Shown piece by piece: positions 37,426 through 49,637 of a DNA stretch of 64,000 bases (position 1 is its first letter; each line of letters opens with the position of its first letter). The stretch comes from Burhinus oedicnemus (taxonomy: Eukaryota > Chordata > Aves > Charadriiformes > Burhinidae). Below the pieces are notes generated by a model. It searched no databases. It worked only from the letters and a program-made list of their open reading frames with translations, and was not told the origin of the DNA. The stretch lies in the NCBI GenBank assembly GCA_008921705.1, contig VFFE01007215.1, positions 2,527,194-2,591,193 of the forward strand. The letters are read 5' to 3'. Both the position numbers and the translations under genes were made by a program.

Positions 37426-37558
37426 GAAAAGAGAAAAAGAATTAAAAAGCAGAGAGAAAAGAAGGAAAGAAAATAGGCAGAAAAGAGGGAAGGAGGAAGA
37501 TCTGAGAGGAAAGAAGGAAGAGAAAGAAAGGACAGAAGAAATGAAGAAAGAAAGAATA
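37426..37558 (+). repeat. Polypurine (AAGG/GAAA-rich) tract
   Basis: About 130 bases consist almost only of A and G, with a handful of pyrimidines. Units resemble GAAAGGA and GAAGGAA but are irregular. A lysine/glutamate-rich open frame across it (37373-37564) is a by-product of composition, not evidence of a gene. Confidence 0.85.
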
Positions 37559-40500
37559 TTTTAAAAAACCCAACAATCAGAGCTAGTTTCTAAACCATGC
37601 TGTAATAAATAACTGTATAGTGTTTGTAGTACATTTTTAATTTAGTAAATGAATCTATTTATAATAAATTTTCTTCTAAACCAAAAAATACTTTAAAAAT
37701 AATAAGATTATTTTATAACTAATGGATCCCATCCACAAGAGCACACAGAGAAGTGTGTGCTTACACACACCACCCACTCTGAGCACTCCAGCTTGGCTGA
37801 AGGAGAGGCAGGTCCAGTCAGGACACCATATAACCAAATTTGGTTTTGTGGCTCATTTATTCAGTCAGAGCTCTGCAGCTTCTAGCCTGGAGGTGGCTTG
37901 TGTCCTACATGAACATAAAATAAGTGTACAGATTTGTCCATTAACACAAACCTTCAGTACGCTGTCTCAGTTTTGCTTCGGTCACTTATCCGGACTGAAG
38001 TTGGGTTTTTTGGCTTTAATGGTAAAGGTCTAACCCAGAAGAAGGTGTTATTGCATCATTCATTCAATTCAGCCTATTTCGTTGATAATAATAGGAATCT
38101 GGACCCAATGTGAGGACTGATAAAACGAAGAGATCGTATTGGCAGTAAAAGTCGATCCGGCTTTTAACAATCTCATTGATATATTTTAAGATCTTATTTA
38201 ACAACATCAAAGGAGAGACAGACCTTTGAACATGCTTATCTCTGTTAGACCAAACCATTTCTTCGGGCATCAGAAGGAAAATATTGCAAGCATAATTAAG
38301 TTACAGGAACACTGTGCCAATGGCTTCCTTTGGATTTTTTTTTTTTCCCTGGTCGGTTTTACACATTAGAAAATCTATGCAAGGCTTGCCCCATATTTAC
38401 ACAATTGTATAGCGGAATAGCCCATGCAAGTAATATAAAGAGTATATATTCAGGAAAGGAAGGCTTTTTCCGTTGTTATGGTTATCGTGTAGTCTAAATA
38501 CACAGTAGTCGGATTTTTGTAGTTTTTCACTAACATGGTTTCTATCCTGAACATGAAAAGAAAACACATTTTGCTGGGAGTGCTCCCAACTCTTTCTGTG
38601 AGCAGGTGACACCACAGGCACAGAAAATGCTCAGAACTTCCTAAGAGAAGTCCTATTATTAGAAACCTCCTCCTGTGCTGTCCATTCTCACAGATACATA
38701 GTTTTTATGACTCAGAAAGATGTGTAAAGTTCAAAGCCTGGAGAAGAGACACACCAGAGTCCCATATACCCAGCAGGCAGAGCAGAGATGCCTGCTCTTT
38801 TGGCAAGTGGACAGAGGATGCCAGGAACAGGAGCAAAGAGTCACATCCAACATCTCTGTTAGACAGTGGGAGTGTGGGAAAAAGAAATGCAGTTGCTGTT
38901 TTTACAGTTGACCTCTAATGGTTCATTAGTCTACTCCCACAGCATGATTAGATCAGTTGGGCCAGTTTTCTAAAGTGCTCCAGATGATTGAATTAGCCAA
39001 GGATCGGTCAGGTTATTTCTGCCTTACTTCCATCATTATGGTGCCATAAACATATCAATCAAAAAGAGTTTGCTCTGACAGGATTCCTGCTGTTACTAAT
39101 TCAATGGTTCCTATTGTAAAGAAAACCACCTTGGTGGTAGCCCTGTGGCAGTTGAATGTGGTGGGATGCCCCGGCACAGGAGCTGAGGAATATCTCTTTT
39201 TGTCCTTGGCGGAGCACACATGCCTGGGTGTGATGTAGAGGAAGGGGTGCTACGGGACCAAGGGCTCATGTTTGGGGGGCGAAACGTTTGTTTACCCAAG
39301 TAAAAAAATTCAGCTGAGCTTGCTCTTGGGACCCTGCAGACTCCTGAGGAGTCTGGGGGGCATTGCCCAGCACCCTGGGCTTGTCTCCCCCCACCCCAGT
39401 TAGATCGGTCCCGTCGACCATGCAGAAGACTGCTGCCATGGCCCCCTCACAGGCAGGGATTTGCTGACCAGCTTTTTTTCCTGGCCCCTCCAGCTGTATG
39501 TTGCAAAGATGCAGTCATACAATAACCATGGTGTTCACTGGGCTTTTGGGATTTAACCGTGAAGACCATTTGGCCTTCAAACCTTATATTTTGCAGGAAA
39601 GAATTGATGCCTTTAGACTGAAAAAGTCTCATCTGTATTTCCTGAAAACAGTAACAAGATCGATTTTATGGGACAGCAATGCTAGCATAAAAGCATTATG
39701 TCCTCTGAAATCCTTATCTAAATAATTGTAGATGAGTAAATAGCTTGATGATCACCTATTAAGCTTTTGAAGAACTGGAAGGCATTTCCAAATACTGCTT
39801 TCCAAAGGCTTGTAGTTAAGCTGCAGGTCTGCGCTCTGACCTTGGGTTTATGAGATACTAAAGCTTTCCCATCGGTCACAACACCTCAGGAATATTTTGT
39901 GTGGGTTAGCTATGATTATGATAATTTCCAAAGCCAAATGCTGGGTGGAACTCTTAAGTTCTGAATACACCATTTATTTCCATCAAATACATACCTCTCT
40001 TAAAGCGCGCTAGGAGTTTTCACAAGGAGCCTGCAGAGTGGGTGGATTTTTTTTCCTAGTGCCCAAAAACTGTGAAACTCACAAAGCAATACTCAGATGA
40101 AGACATTATCAGCGATATATGGCTGACTCCCTAAACAAAAATTGCGGGAAGACACCTCTTCTAAAAGGGTGGCTGCTGTAGCTGGGGGAGAGCTGGGCTT
40201 GCTGTCCCTGGCCAACTCCAACCGTTGCCTTGCCAGTTCATCGACGCAGCACAAGAAAGCGCTGCTGCACAGCTCTGTCCATCGGGCTTGCAATCATCAC
40301 TGCTTGTACCTCTTCGTTACATGGGTCACGTTTATGACTTAAAGAGGACTACTGCCTATCATATTGCCCTTCCTTGCAAGGCTTCCTCTCCCTTTGCTCA
40401 TTCTCCTTATGCTCAGAATCAGTCTGTTTTATATTAGATATTTTTGCTACCTTTTTCCAATGCACTCTGCCAACGCAGTGCTGGAGCATGAACACAAGGT

Positions 40501-41567
40501 TACATTTCCCAGAACAGACCTGTCTGGTTGTGTTATCCTTGTTCCTCTGCACACCGCTGGCCTGGGGCTTTCAGCCGGGCTGCGCAAGCCCCTCGTGCCA
40601 CTGCATCGCTTCATCCTCCTGCACGGCATGTAGTGGCACAGGGAAACAGTAGCTGCTTTTTTGCTAGCACTAGGGAGACCACCAGCAGCTGCCTAGCACT
40701 TGCAGGGCTATTAGTGCTGGGTAGTACAACCTTTGTTGCTCATTAACAGCAGAAGCACTCAAGGGAGAAGGGCACATAGTGAGCAAGAGTTGGGAACAAG
40801 TGCTGGGAACATCCAGGCGTGTTGGAGGAGGACGCTGACAGCAGGAGGAGGGAGGAAGAGATCACAACTGCAACAGAAATAGAGAATAGTATCTTCTTAC
40901 CTAAGGGACAAGGGTCATAATCACAGGATAAAATCCAGGTGTGAAAATAGCAAAATAATAAATACCAAACTGGCAAATATAAAATGCAAGAGGATATTGT
41001 GTAGATCCCTCCCTATGGGAAGATCTGACTTCCACTCTCTTCTCCCCTAAACCTAAGAGGGAGGAGCGATCCTATTGAAAGAGAGTTCACAAATGTCTTT
41101 TCTTCACACACTGCAGGTTCCCAGGGCACTTATGGTCTAGGCAAGTGATTATAAAAAAAAGAAATCCCTAATTCATATACATGAAGATCACCTTCAGAAG
41201 AGGGGCAGGAACCTCACGCATCTCCAGCTTTGTTAATAGGTTCATTTCTACCATGACTATGCTCTGGAGTCTGAGTCGGGAATGAAGTTTGTGTTCACCA
41301 GATTGCTCCTGCCCTCATCATGGCCCAAAGGGAAAAAAATATGGTTCAGGTCACCTTGAAAATCAGACCCAAAAGCCGTTTTAAAAACTGTCACTTTAAA
41401 TTGGAGTTATCAGCAAAGAGAATTAACATTTGTCAAGACACATCTATAGCTTTCAGAGGCCTTTTTGCTCAAGGATGTCTGCTACAGTCTTACATTTTCT
41501 CACATTTTCGGTATTAGCCCTCACCACCAAGGTGGCTGCAGACAGCTGTGAATGAGGAGGAGGAGGA
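37559..41567. other. Intergenic sequence
   Basis: No supported gene. T12 run at 38335-38346. GC-richer islets near 39300-39480 and 40190-40740 carry short overlapping frames only. Confidence 0.45.
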
Positions 41568-41593
41568 GGGAGGGAGGGAGCAGGGCCCGAGGG
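41551..41593 (+). repeat. GGA repeat with G-quadruplex motif
   Basis: A GAGGAGGAGGAGG run leads into GGGAGGGAGGGAGCAGGG. This satisfies four G3 runs with loops of 1-3 bases. Confidence 0.75.
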
Positions 41594-43703
41594 AGATGCT
41601 GTAGCTGGGAAACTCCATCGCCTGGCTGGGGACAGGGGACACAACTGCAAACTCTGACAAAAGGAAAGCCCCGTTGAGACACTGCATGGGCAGCCTCTGT
41701 GGCATGCCCTCTTCCCGAAGGGGAAGGCATGGCTCCCACAACCTGGGTTTTGAGGCTGCAGCACACCCCAGAAGAGCGATCTCACACAGCGCTCGGGGGC
41801 CAGGCTGGTTGTGCAGTGTGCTACATCGCTAATTAGAGGCTGTTGAGGAATGCAAACCTACAGAGCCTAATTACTGCTAATTTATTGCATCAATCATTTA
41901 AAATCAAAGGGCGAAAGGGGAAAAAATACAACTTCTTTTCTGCAAGTGGGAAAGTATTGAATTAAACAGATCCCATCTCTCATGATTACTGCCTAATTGT
42001 GCTGTTTCTTCTATGTCCAGTGCATAGGTTTAGCTGGAATTGTTTTCTAGAGGCAGGAAGAAAATGGGACAAGTACCTGTGAAAATTTTTAATTTTTTAG
42101 GGGACCCTTGCTTAGAGTGCCACATGTTACAGCTTGAGTTTGTGCTGTATTGGAAGGAGAGCACAGCCAACATGTTCTGAAGACAAAAATATGGACTGCA
42201 AGTCCTAACCTTCACTGCAAGGGTCAAGCGATCTGCTCACAAATGAACAATCAAGATGAAACCAAAACAAATCAAGATGAAACACAGAGACCATCCTGAT
42301 GTCAGAAGACAAGGAGTATGTTCTGAAGGAGTGACCAGCTTGCTTTGTGTGAGCATTCTTCAGGGGCGAGTGGTTTTTCAAAGGCAATCCCTGCACTTCA
42401 GAAGGCAGAGAGAGCTTCATGTTTCCCCTGGTGCTAACCAGGAGTGTGACACAGAGCAAAGTGCTAGTGGGCTTTCTCTTTCCTCATGTACGGCACTGTA
42501 GATGTTAAAGAGCATCCACTTACTCCAGACATCTCTCACTGCTGAAGTGGGAGCAGGTGGTGGGAGTCATTGCCTTTTTTACCTCTTGCCTCCTGTCCTT
42601 TGGAAGCATAACATTTCATCCCCTTTCGAAGGCACACCAGCCCTTTCCTTCCCTCATACTGTGTCACTGCAATTTCACAGCAAGCAACCGAGAAAAAAAT
42701 GTATTAATGGCTCTCAGTTCATAAGCAGCTTCTGCTGTGCTGGAGAAGCAATGTTATAAAAGGACTAATTGCAGATAGGAGGCCTGCTGAGCTACACGTG
42801 TTAGACATGAGACTCATTTCTTGTGCCTTCCCCTCGCTCTTCCTTGCTGCTATGCCTGTCTAGTTCATCCCTGCAGCACTAATACCAAGGTTTTTGTGAA
42901 GGAACAGACCTCTGCCCAAACCCTGTGGTGAAGGTTTCCCTTTGGTGAAGTACTTCTCCTTCGTTTGCTGAGGTTAGGCTGTTTGGCTTGACAAGGTGCC
43001 TTTTGGCTAAATACCATATTTTAAATCCAAGATTCCCAAATCTGCAGATAAAGGGCATCCTTAGTTCCCACTAGACCTTCCCACATAGAAACTAATTTGA
43101 ATTTCAATCAGGGCAGAAAATGTAGTGTATATGCAACAAAGCTACTGAAGGCAGGCTGAGAAAACATAAATGAGCTTCATTTTTGTTGCTTTCAAGTTGC
43201 TTCTGTATAATCTCTTCAGTTCTTATTTACTGTAATCAACATCCATCCGATGGCAATTTGTAGGTAATTGTGCACTACAGTTTGTTCAACACTCACAGAA
43301 AAACTGCATGTTTCTGAAACCTGAGGTAAAACCCTGCAAATGCTAGCACTCTGGATGGAAGATGAAAAGGCCTCAGACCAGGATGCTTATTGTTCTGCTC
43401 CAGAAAAAGGTACAGAGGAAGAACAAACGAGCACTAGTGGCTCCAAACAGCTTTTTACATCAAGATTATTCCAAAGACAAAAAGGTTCAAAATAGATTCA
43501 GTTCTTCCACCCCTGTAGGCTGTCTCAGGCTAGGTTGCATGGTTTCAGCATCTCCCACATACAACTGGGAGGCACTGAAGAGGTTTTCTGTCGAGCTCTT
43601 TCCTCTTCCCCAGCCACCCCTCTCTCAGCCTCCAGGTGGGTGATGGAGAAACCTATTCCACAGTGAGAGCAGGTGTGGTGTGAGGAGAGCAGGTAGCACC
43701 AGT
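41594..43703. other. Intergenic sequence
   Basis: No supported gene. The AT-rich block 41820-42010 (TAATTACTGCTAATTTATTGC and similar) has clustered TAAT cores and could be a conserved regulatory element, but conservation cannot be judged from one sequence. Confidence 0.4.
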
Positions 43704-43722
43704 GGGTGGGTGGGTGTTGGGG
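43704..43722 (+). repeat. Short-loop G-quadruplex motif
   Basis: GGGTGGGTGGGTGTTGGGG has four G-runs with loops of 1, 1 and 4 bases, the pattern of very stable parallel quadruplexes. Confidence 0.75.
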
Positions 43723-46700
43723 TGTACCAATGAACTGAAGCAACAGAAGAATTTCGACCAATTTGCTCAGCTGCAAATGCTGTGGAAGGTGCCTCTCTTG
43801 GCATCGCTAATTCACGCTGCTTTCACTTCTCATGCAGCCTCCTTCATGCAAAGCTGGGTTTTATTGCAGAAAGGATAACAGAGGTGGAAAACGCCTGGTG
43901 TCAAATGCTCTGCTGCTTCAACTTTTCAACATTGCCATTTCAGGTGTTGAATTGGCTTTTATTTCTGGTGATACCAAGTGAGAGTGACATTAGTTTGAGC
44001 TCTGCTAGGCTGAGATCAATAAAGTCACCTACGACTTACACATGTGGCTTCTCTGATCATACTTGAGTAGCTCATTAACCTTGATCCAACTATTCTCCTG
44101 GCAAAGCACTTTTTAAACTGATACGGTCCTTCCTTGGAACAGGAACAATGTATTTATGTTTGTAAAATGTTATGTAAATTTATAGGGCTGCCTCAGTGGT
44201 GAGCAATAATAAACATATCAAAGGTCAGCGCAGCCGCCAGACTCCGTGTGGCTGCGAGTGATAAGCCCGGTGTGAGAAAACTATTGGAGTTATACACATG
44301 ATCCTCTCGGGCAAATCTAGTGAGATGCTATCCTGGGAAGAAAATGGAGCAGCCAGTGTGAAACAGCAATTTATAGGGGCTGAGCAGCATGTGCACATCT
44401 TAGGCAGTGACTGCAATTCAAAAAGGGCATTTTCCCAGCAGCTCTTGTCATTGCTGGAAACTTTAGGGAACTGAGCTGGTTTAAGATCTCGGTGCAGGCT
44501 GTGGTCTAATTGTTCTCTGCCTCCATGCAAAAGGTACTTAATTTCTGCGCATAGTCTTTATTCTGGAGCACATGCCTTCCTTTGGATTTAGGAGATGATC
44601 AGAGAGAGTACTTTTTGTGGTAAGCGTGAAGCATGACCGATTTAATTTTGAATAAACTGTTCTTATCAGACAGATCAGCTATTGCCTCTGCCCTGGGCTG
44701 AGAACCAGGTCCTTTTGCTTTGCAGCCAATAATGTTTTAAAGCTTCTTTAGCACCCAAAATGCCTAGATCCTTGTATAAACAAACTAACAAAGCTAGTTT
44801 GTGAGAAGTCAAATTCTCCATGGAGGTCTAAACAGTCTGCAGCTGAGATGTGTATGAAAGCTGCTTTGGAATAGCTAAACCCATTTAAATCCATTAAAAA
44901 GCCTCACAATTAAATTTGCATGCAGCCAGCGACTGCTCTGTCTCTCCCAAGTAACAGTGGGCTTAGCAGGTGGGAGAAAATCAGGGCCACGTTTTCACCA
45001 CCTTAATTCCAGTGTCTTTTCCAGACAGGCTGTGAGAAAAGGGTATTGCTCTTGGAGTGCCTTGGTGGGAAGTTGATGGGGAAAATTGAAAGCAAGCAAA
45101 GTACAAATAGACCCCCCAAAAAAGCAATGTGAGTTAAGTAACCTCTCCCTGAAGGGGTGAACTGCTGAGCAAGAGATGCTGAGGGTCAGGTGTGGCCTGG
45201 AGCCCCTGGTCTCCCTCCCAGCCCAGGGCCCAAGGGTGGATGGGCTGCAGCATGTCCATGGGGCTGGGGGGCGCCTGGCACTTGAGGCGGCACACTGCCG
45301 ACGGAGGGAGAGTGTTTCTGGGGGGGGAGGAGCACAGACAAGTGGAGAAGGCAGCACGTCAAGTACCGAAGAGCAGAGCTTTGCTGATGATTGGCGGTGC
45401 TGGTTTGGGGGCAGAAAAGGTTAGATGTTAACTGGGCTCCCAAAGGGCCTCCAGCAATCACTGCTCCTCATTAAGGGACTGGGGATGGCAGAGTTGTCAC
45501 TTGGCAGCTCTCTATCTTAAGAGACAGAGCAGAAACATTAGCTTTGCCATGCAGATTTAGGGTCCCACCTATCCTTGGGTGCAGATGATCTTTATTGAAA
45601 CAGATGGCTTCTGTGGATGGATAAATTGCCAAGGGCTTCTCTGTCGGGGTTAGAAAAAGCCCATCTTCCCGCAGCCACATTGAAATCCTGGGGTTGGTTA
45701 AACCGGCATTTCTGTCTGCTTTCAAATATGGTCCAGTGCCATGTGTAGCGGCAGCTGTGTGTTCCCAAAACATTTCCATGCAATTAGGTTGCAGGGAGAC
45801 AAAAACAGCCAGCCCGACTCGCTTCTCCCTTACTCTGCTTCACCCTCAGGGACTTGCTGTGTGCTGACACCAGCCTCAGCAGAGATGCTGCCCATGAGGC
45901 TTTCAGCATTTTCTAATGGACCCTTGTTTCCTAACTGCTAGAGCAGGAAAGACATCCCGGTCCCTGTTCCCTTGGCCCTTTTCCTGCTAGCTTCCCTGGA
46001 AAGTCAATGAGGGGATCACTGAGCATGGGTTTTTTTTCTAGCTATTAGGAGCATACTCATAGTAGGTTATTCTTGGTTTCATTCAGGGGGAAAAGGTAAG
46101 ACAAACAAGACACTGTTTCAGTGTGAAAAACACTAATGAGTAAAGAAAGCTCAGTGGCACAGTCTGTATTGAGAAAAATCTGTGAATTTTAAAAGTTGTT
46201 TTCCAAGTTCAAAATGTAACAAGTTGTCTTTTTGAGAAACAAGACTAACCCCACCTTGACCTATCTGGTAGGTGTCAGAAAGTATTTTAAGCTTTTATCC
46301 AAGGACATCAAAATGCTGCTGAGTTTCATTCAGCACACTGTATTCCCTTCAATCTCTTGAATGCCCTTTGTCCCCTGGCATTGCAAGTCCTGCTGCTCCA
46401 AGTAGATGTGAGCTGATGTGAAGAGCTGGCTGCTGAAAATTCGTACAGCAAAAATACCGTTTGGGCTTTGCAGGGCGAACTCTTCTGCTCATGCTGGCTG
46501 GGCGCAGCTCCCTCCCCGCTTGCTTGGCAAGCCCAGACTTCATGGAGATCAACTGGCTGCAAGAGCATGGTGGAGGAGGAGTACGGGCTGGCAACTAGAG
46601 GTGACAAAGACTGTCACCAGCTGTTTGCCCTTGGTGAGCTGGGAACAGCTAAAGGGAAAGAGAAGAAAAACTACTGAATATCAATCCAAAAATTACTGAA

Positions 46701-49004
46701 TATCAGCTCAAAAGCTAAAATAATTGAAGGTGCTGAAGCTTTAGGTATGATCAGCTTAGATGTTTGGTGTTTCTTCTCCCACTGTAGGAGGCAATAATAT
46801 AAACCTTTGCCGTTTTAGTCACTTCTGTATTTTCAAATAATCATAAGATCCTTCAAGAGCCTTTTCTTTTAACAGGATTAGAATTAAGCAGAGGTAGAAT
46901 ATGTATCTTTTTTTGGTCGTCTTCTCCTGCCACTTCTTTTTTCAGATGAGTGTAGAAGGGTTTTTTATAAATAATTGCAATGGAGTTATTATAATGCTGG
47001 AGCATGTTCATCTGCACAGCCTAAAGTGCAGATTGCTGTGGAGAAAAGATTCAGTGGTGGAGGTGTTAAATTTCTTTCAATAAACTAGAGCAATGATTGT
47101 TAATCCTCCAGCTGTTCAGAAATGCTGTCAGAACATACAGTTTTAGCAGAAGAGAGCAAAGAAAGTGTGTGCTTCCATGTGTATTTGCTACGTTGTTCCT
47201 TCAAATTCTCCAGGCATGAAATCATTACATGTCTAATGAAGTGACAATTACAAAAGCAACAGTCTTTATTAGTCCCTTTGGCACTAAGAATATTTCTAGA
47301 TGTTTTTCATCCCATCTTTCACAGATGCCACTGAAATTCAAGGTGAATTTCTGGAGTTTTTCCACTGACTTCAAAGGACTCAGCATTACCTCCAGCAGGA
47401 CGATGGCCGGGAGGAATTCTGTGCACCAGTGTCTGAGAAGCTGTGTGTTTAACCGCATCGTGAGCGGTAATAACACCGCCACTGCGGATACAATTTGTGG
47501 AATATATTACCAAAGTAGTGTGAAAAAAATGGTCTTAGGTTTTGCAAATTGATACACTAGAGCTTTCAACTGGGATGGGGAGGGGTCAATTTACACTTCA
47601 AAAACCAAACCGTGCCCTTGGATATATTTGCCAAGCTCCTTCAGAAGTTAATAAGGACCGTGAAATTAAAGAAGATACAATTTAGCTTAACTGTGTCTTT
47701 CTAACTATGCCATTTAGATGGCTAATCCCTTTTACTGTGCCTATTTTACATCTTCCACAACCCAGTTTTTCAAATGAGTTTCTGAATGTTCAAGCTGAGC
47801 CATCTTAAGGAGAGGAAGCAGTCTGGGGGCTTCTCCAACAAAAGTCTCTTAACAGAGACCAACAAATTAAACAATCCTCAAATCTCCACATTCTTCAGAG
47901 ACTGGGAAGAGGGGGTTTATGTATCCAAAACCTCATTTATTCCAGCTAAGCTACGTCAATCAGTAAAAAGATTAACTCTACCTACAAACCTTGTCTTATC
48001 AACATGCCTAAGAGTAAACGACTTCTTTTCATATGACTCTTCTCTAAAATGTTCCTGATTGAAAGTCACCAGTTTTGTGTGGAGTGAAGTTTTCTCTCTG
48101 TGTCTTACTGCTTCCTTCTTTTTTAAAACAGTATTTTGACTGCAATCAACAAACTCTTCATTGTTAACAGACTGGCAAGATTATTAACATAAACACATCT
48201 AAAATAAGTTTGATATTTTAATTAATCTTCTCATAGCAATGAAAAAAGCATTGTAAAATGATGACAAGTATTTCCTTTTCATTTTGACCATTTCCATACA
48301 ATGCCGTGATTTAGGGAGGGTGTCAGATATTTCTAAACTCCTGGAATTGTGTGGCAGCTAGTGCCTAGCTGTGAAACAGCGAAAATGGGTATCTAACCTT
48401 ATTAAAAACAATTATGGGTACTTCTTTAATCAATCTGTCTCAGGATAATTACATTGGCTTATATTGGCATACTGAATAGGCTGAGGTCAGTTTAGCTTTG
48501 TCTACATTAACTAAATAGAAAAGTCCACATTAAAAGAGAACAATTTAATGATCTGACATAAACTGAGAGTGCAGGAAGACGCCAAAGCAGAACCACGGCA
48601 TTACCTTTCTTTGTCCTGCCTTGCTCTGGAAGCACGAGTGTGAGACATTGGCAGAGGCCCTATGGGGGCTTCTGTAATGCTTGGAGGGATTAGAGTGGGG
48701 AGAAACAAAAGCAGGAGCTCAATTCCCATTATTTTTTAAACAGACCTGATCAGAGAAAACATTTTTTTAAAGAAACTTTTGCAGTTGTGTTCTTTTAGAC
48801 ATTTTTTACCATGATGATTACACACCACTTATTCCTATCCTTCTCCTCTGCCCTTTTCTGCCTTGGTTTTTGGGGGTTTGTGAAGCTGCTGCTGCCACAA
48901 ACCTTGGAATGGAGAGGATGCAGAATGACTCTGAGGGCCTTCCATGTGGCATGGGAAAGTAGGAAGAAACAAGCATGGCATGAATTCAAATGTATAGTTG
49001 GAAC
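43723..49004. other. Intergenic sequence
   Basis: No supported gene. GC-rich interval 45170-45430 carries frames on several strands but no recognisable protein. A 107-codon + frame at 47229-47552 lies in sequence with weak resemblance to old amniote repeats (CACTGACTTCAAAGGACTC, TGCACCAGTGTCTGAGAA). Confidence 0.4.
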
Positions 49005-49637
49005 TTCGTGCGCTTGGAGCCCAGAAAGCCAACTGTATCCTGGGCTGCATCAAAAGAAGCGTGGCCAGCAGGTTGAGGGAGGTGATTCTGCCCCTCTACT
49101 ATTCTCTTGTGATACCCCACCTGGAGTACTGTGTCCAGCTCTGGAGCCCCCAGCATAAGAAGGACATGGACCTGTTGGAGCGAGTCCAGAGCAGGGCCAT
49201 GAAGATGATCAGAGGGCTGAAGCACCTCTCCTATAAAGACAGGCTGAGAGAGCTGGGGTTATTCAACCTGGAGAAGAGAAGGCTCTGGGGAGACCTTTTA
49301 GGAGCCTTCCAGCACGTAAAGGGGGCCTACAAGAAAGATGGGGAGGACCTCTTTATCAGGGAGTGTAGTGATAGGACAAGGAGTAACAGTTGTAAACTGC
49401 AAGAGGGTAGATTTATATTAGATATTAGGAAGAAATTCTTTACTGTGAGGATGGTGAGACACTGGAACAGGTTGCCCAGAGCTATTGTGGATGCCCCATC
49501 CCTGGAGGTATTCAAGGCCACGTTGGATGGGACTTTGAGTAACCTGGTCTAGTGGGAGGTGTCCCTGGCCATGGCAGGTGGCTTGGAACTAGGTGATCTT
49601 TAAGATCCCTTCCAATGCAAACAATTCTATGATTCTA
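49005..49637 (+). mobile_element. Young 5'-truncated CR1 LINE
   Basis: A CR1 copy in + orientation, about 630 bases long, comprises the end of ORF2, the short 3' UTR and the tail ATTCTATGATTCTA (49624-49637). It begins abruptly inside ORF2, as most avian CR1 insertions do, because reverse transcription starts at the 3' end and usually aborts. The 3' UTR shows the expected order (TGGGAGGTGTCCCTGGCC, GGCAGGTGGCTTGGAAC, GATCTTTAAGATCCCTTCC). The reading frame is intact, so it is the youngest CR1 in the window. The left border is approximate. Confidence 0.95.
49010..49552 (+). pseudogene. CR1 ORF2 C-terminal fragment (no start, no catalytic domains)
   Basis: The frame encodes about 180 residues ending at the natural ORF2 stop. 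In order it shows ANCILGCIKRSVASRLREV (49025-49080), LPLYYSLVIPHLEYCVQLWS (49090-49149), [37 protein letters not shown], and finally FFTVRMVRHWNRLPRAIVD before TLSNLV. This is the C-terminal region of the CR1 endonuclease/reverse-transcriptase polyprotein, behind the RT domain. The FADD box and the endonuclease are missing through 5' truncation, so it cannot retrotranspose. An upstream in-frame ATG at 48998 probably belongs to flanking DNA. Confidence 0.9.

Noticed and set aside
37373..37564. Lys/Glu-rich 63-codon frame
   Set aside because: It is a translation of the polypurine tract, not a gene.
48811..49158. 115-codon frame running into the CR1 copy
   Set aside because: Its second half is the CR1 element read in the wrong frame; the first half has no recognisable content.
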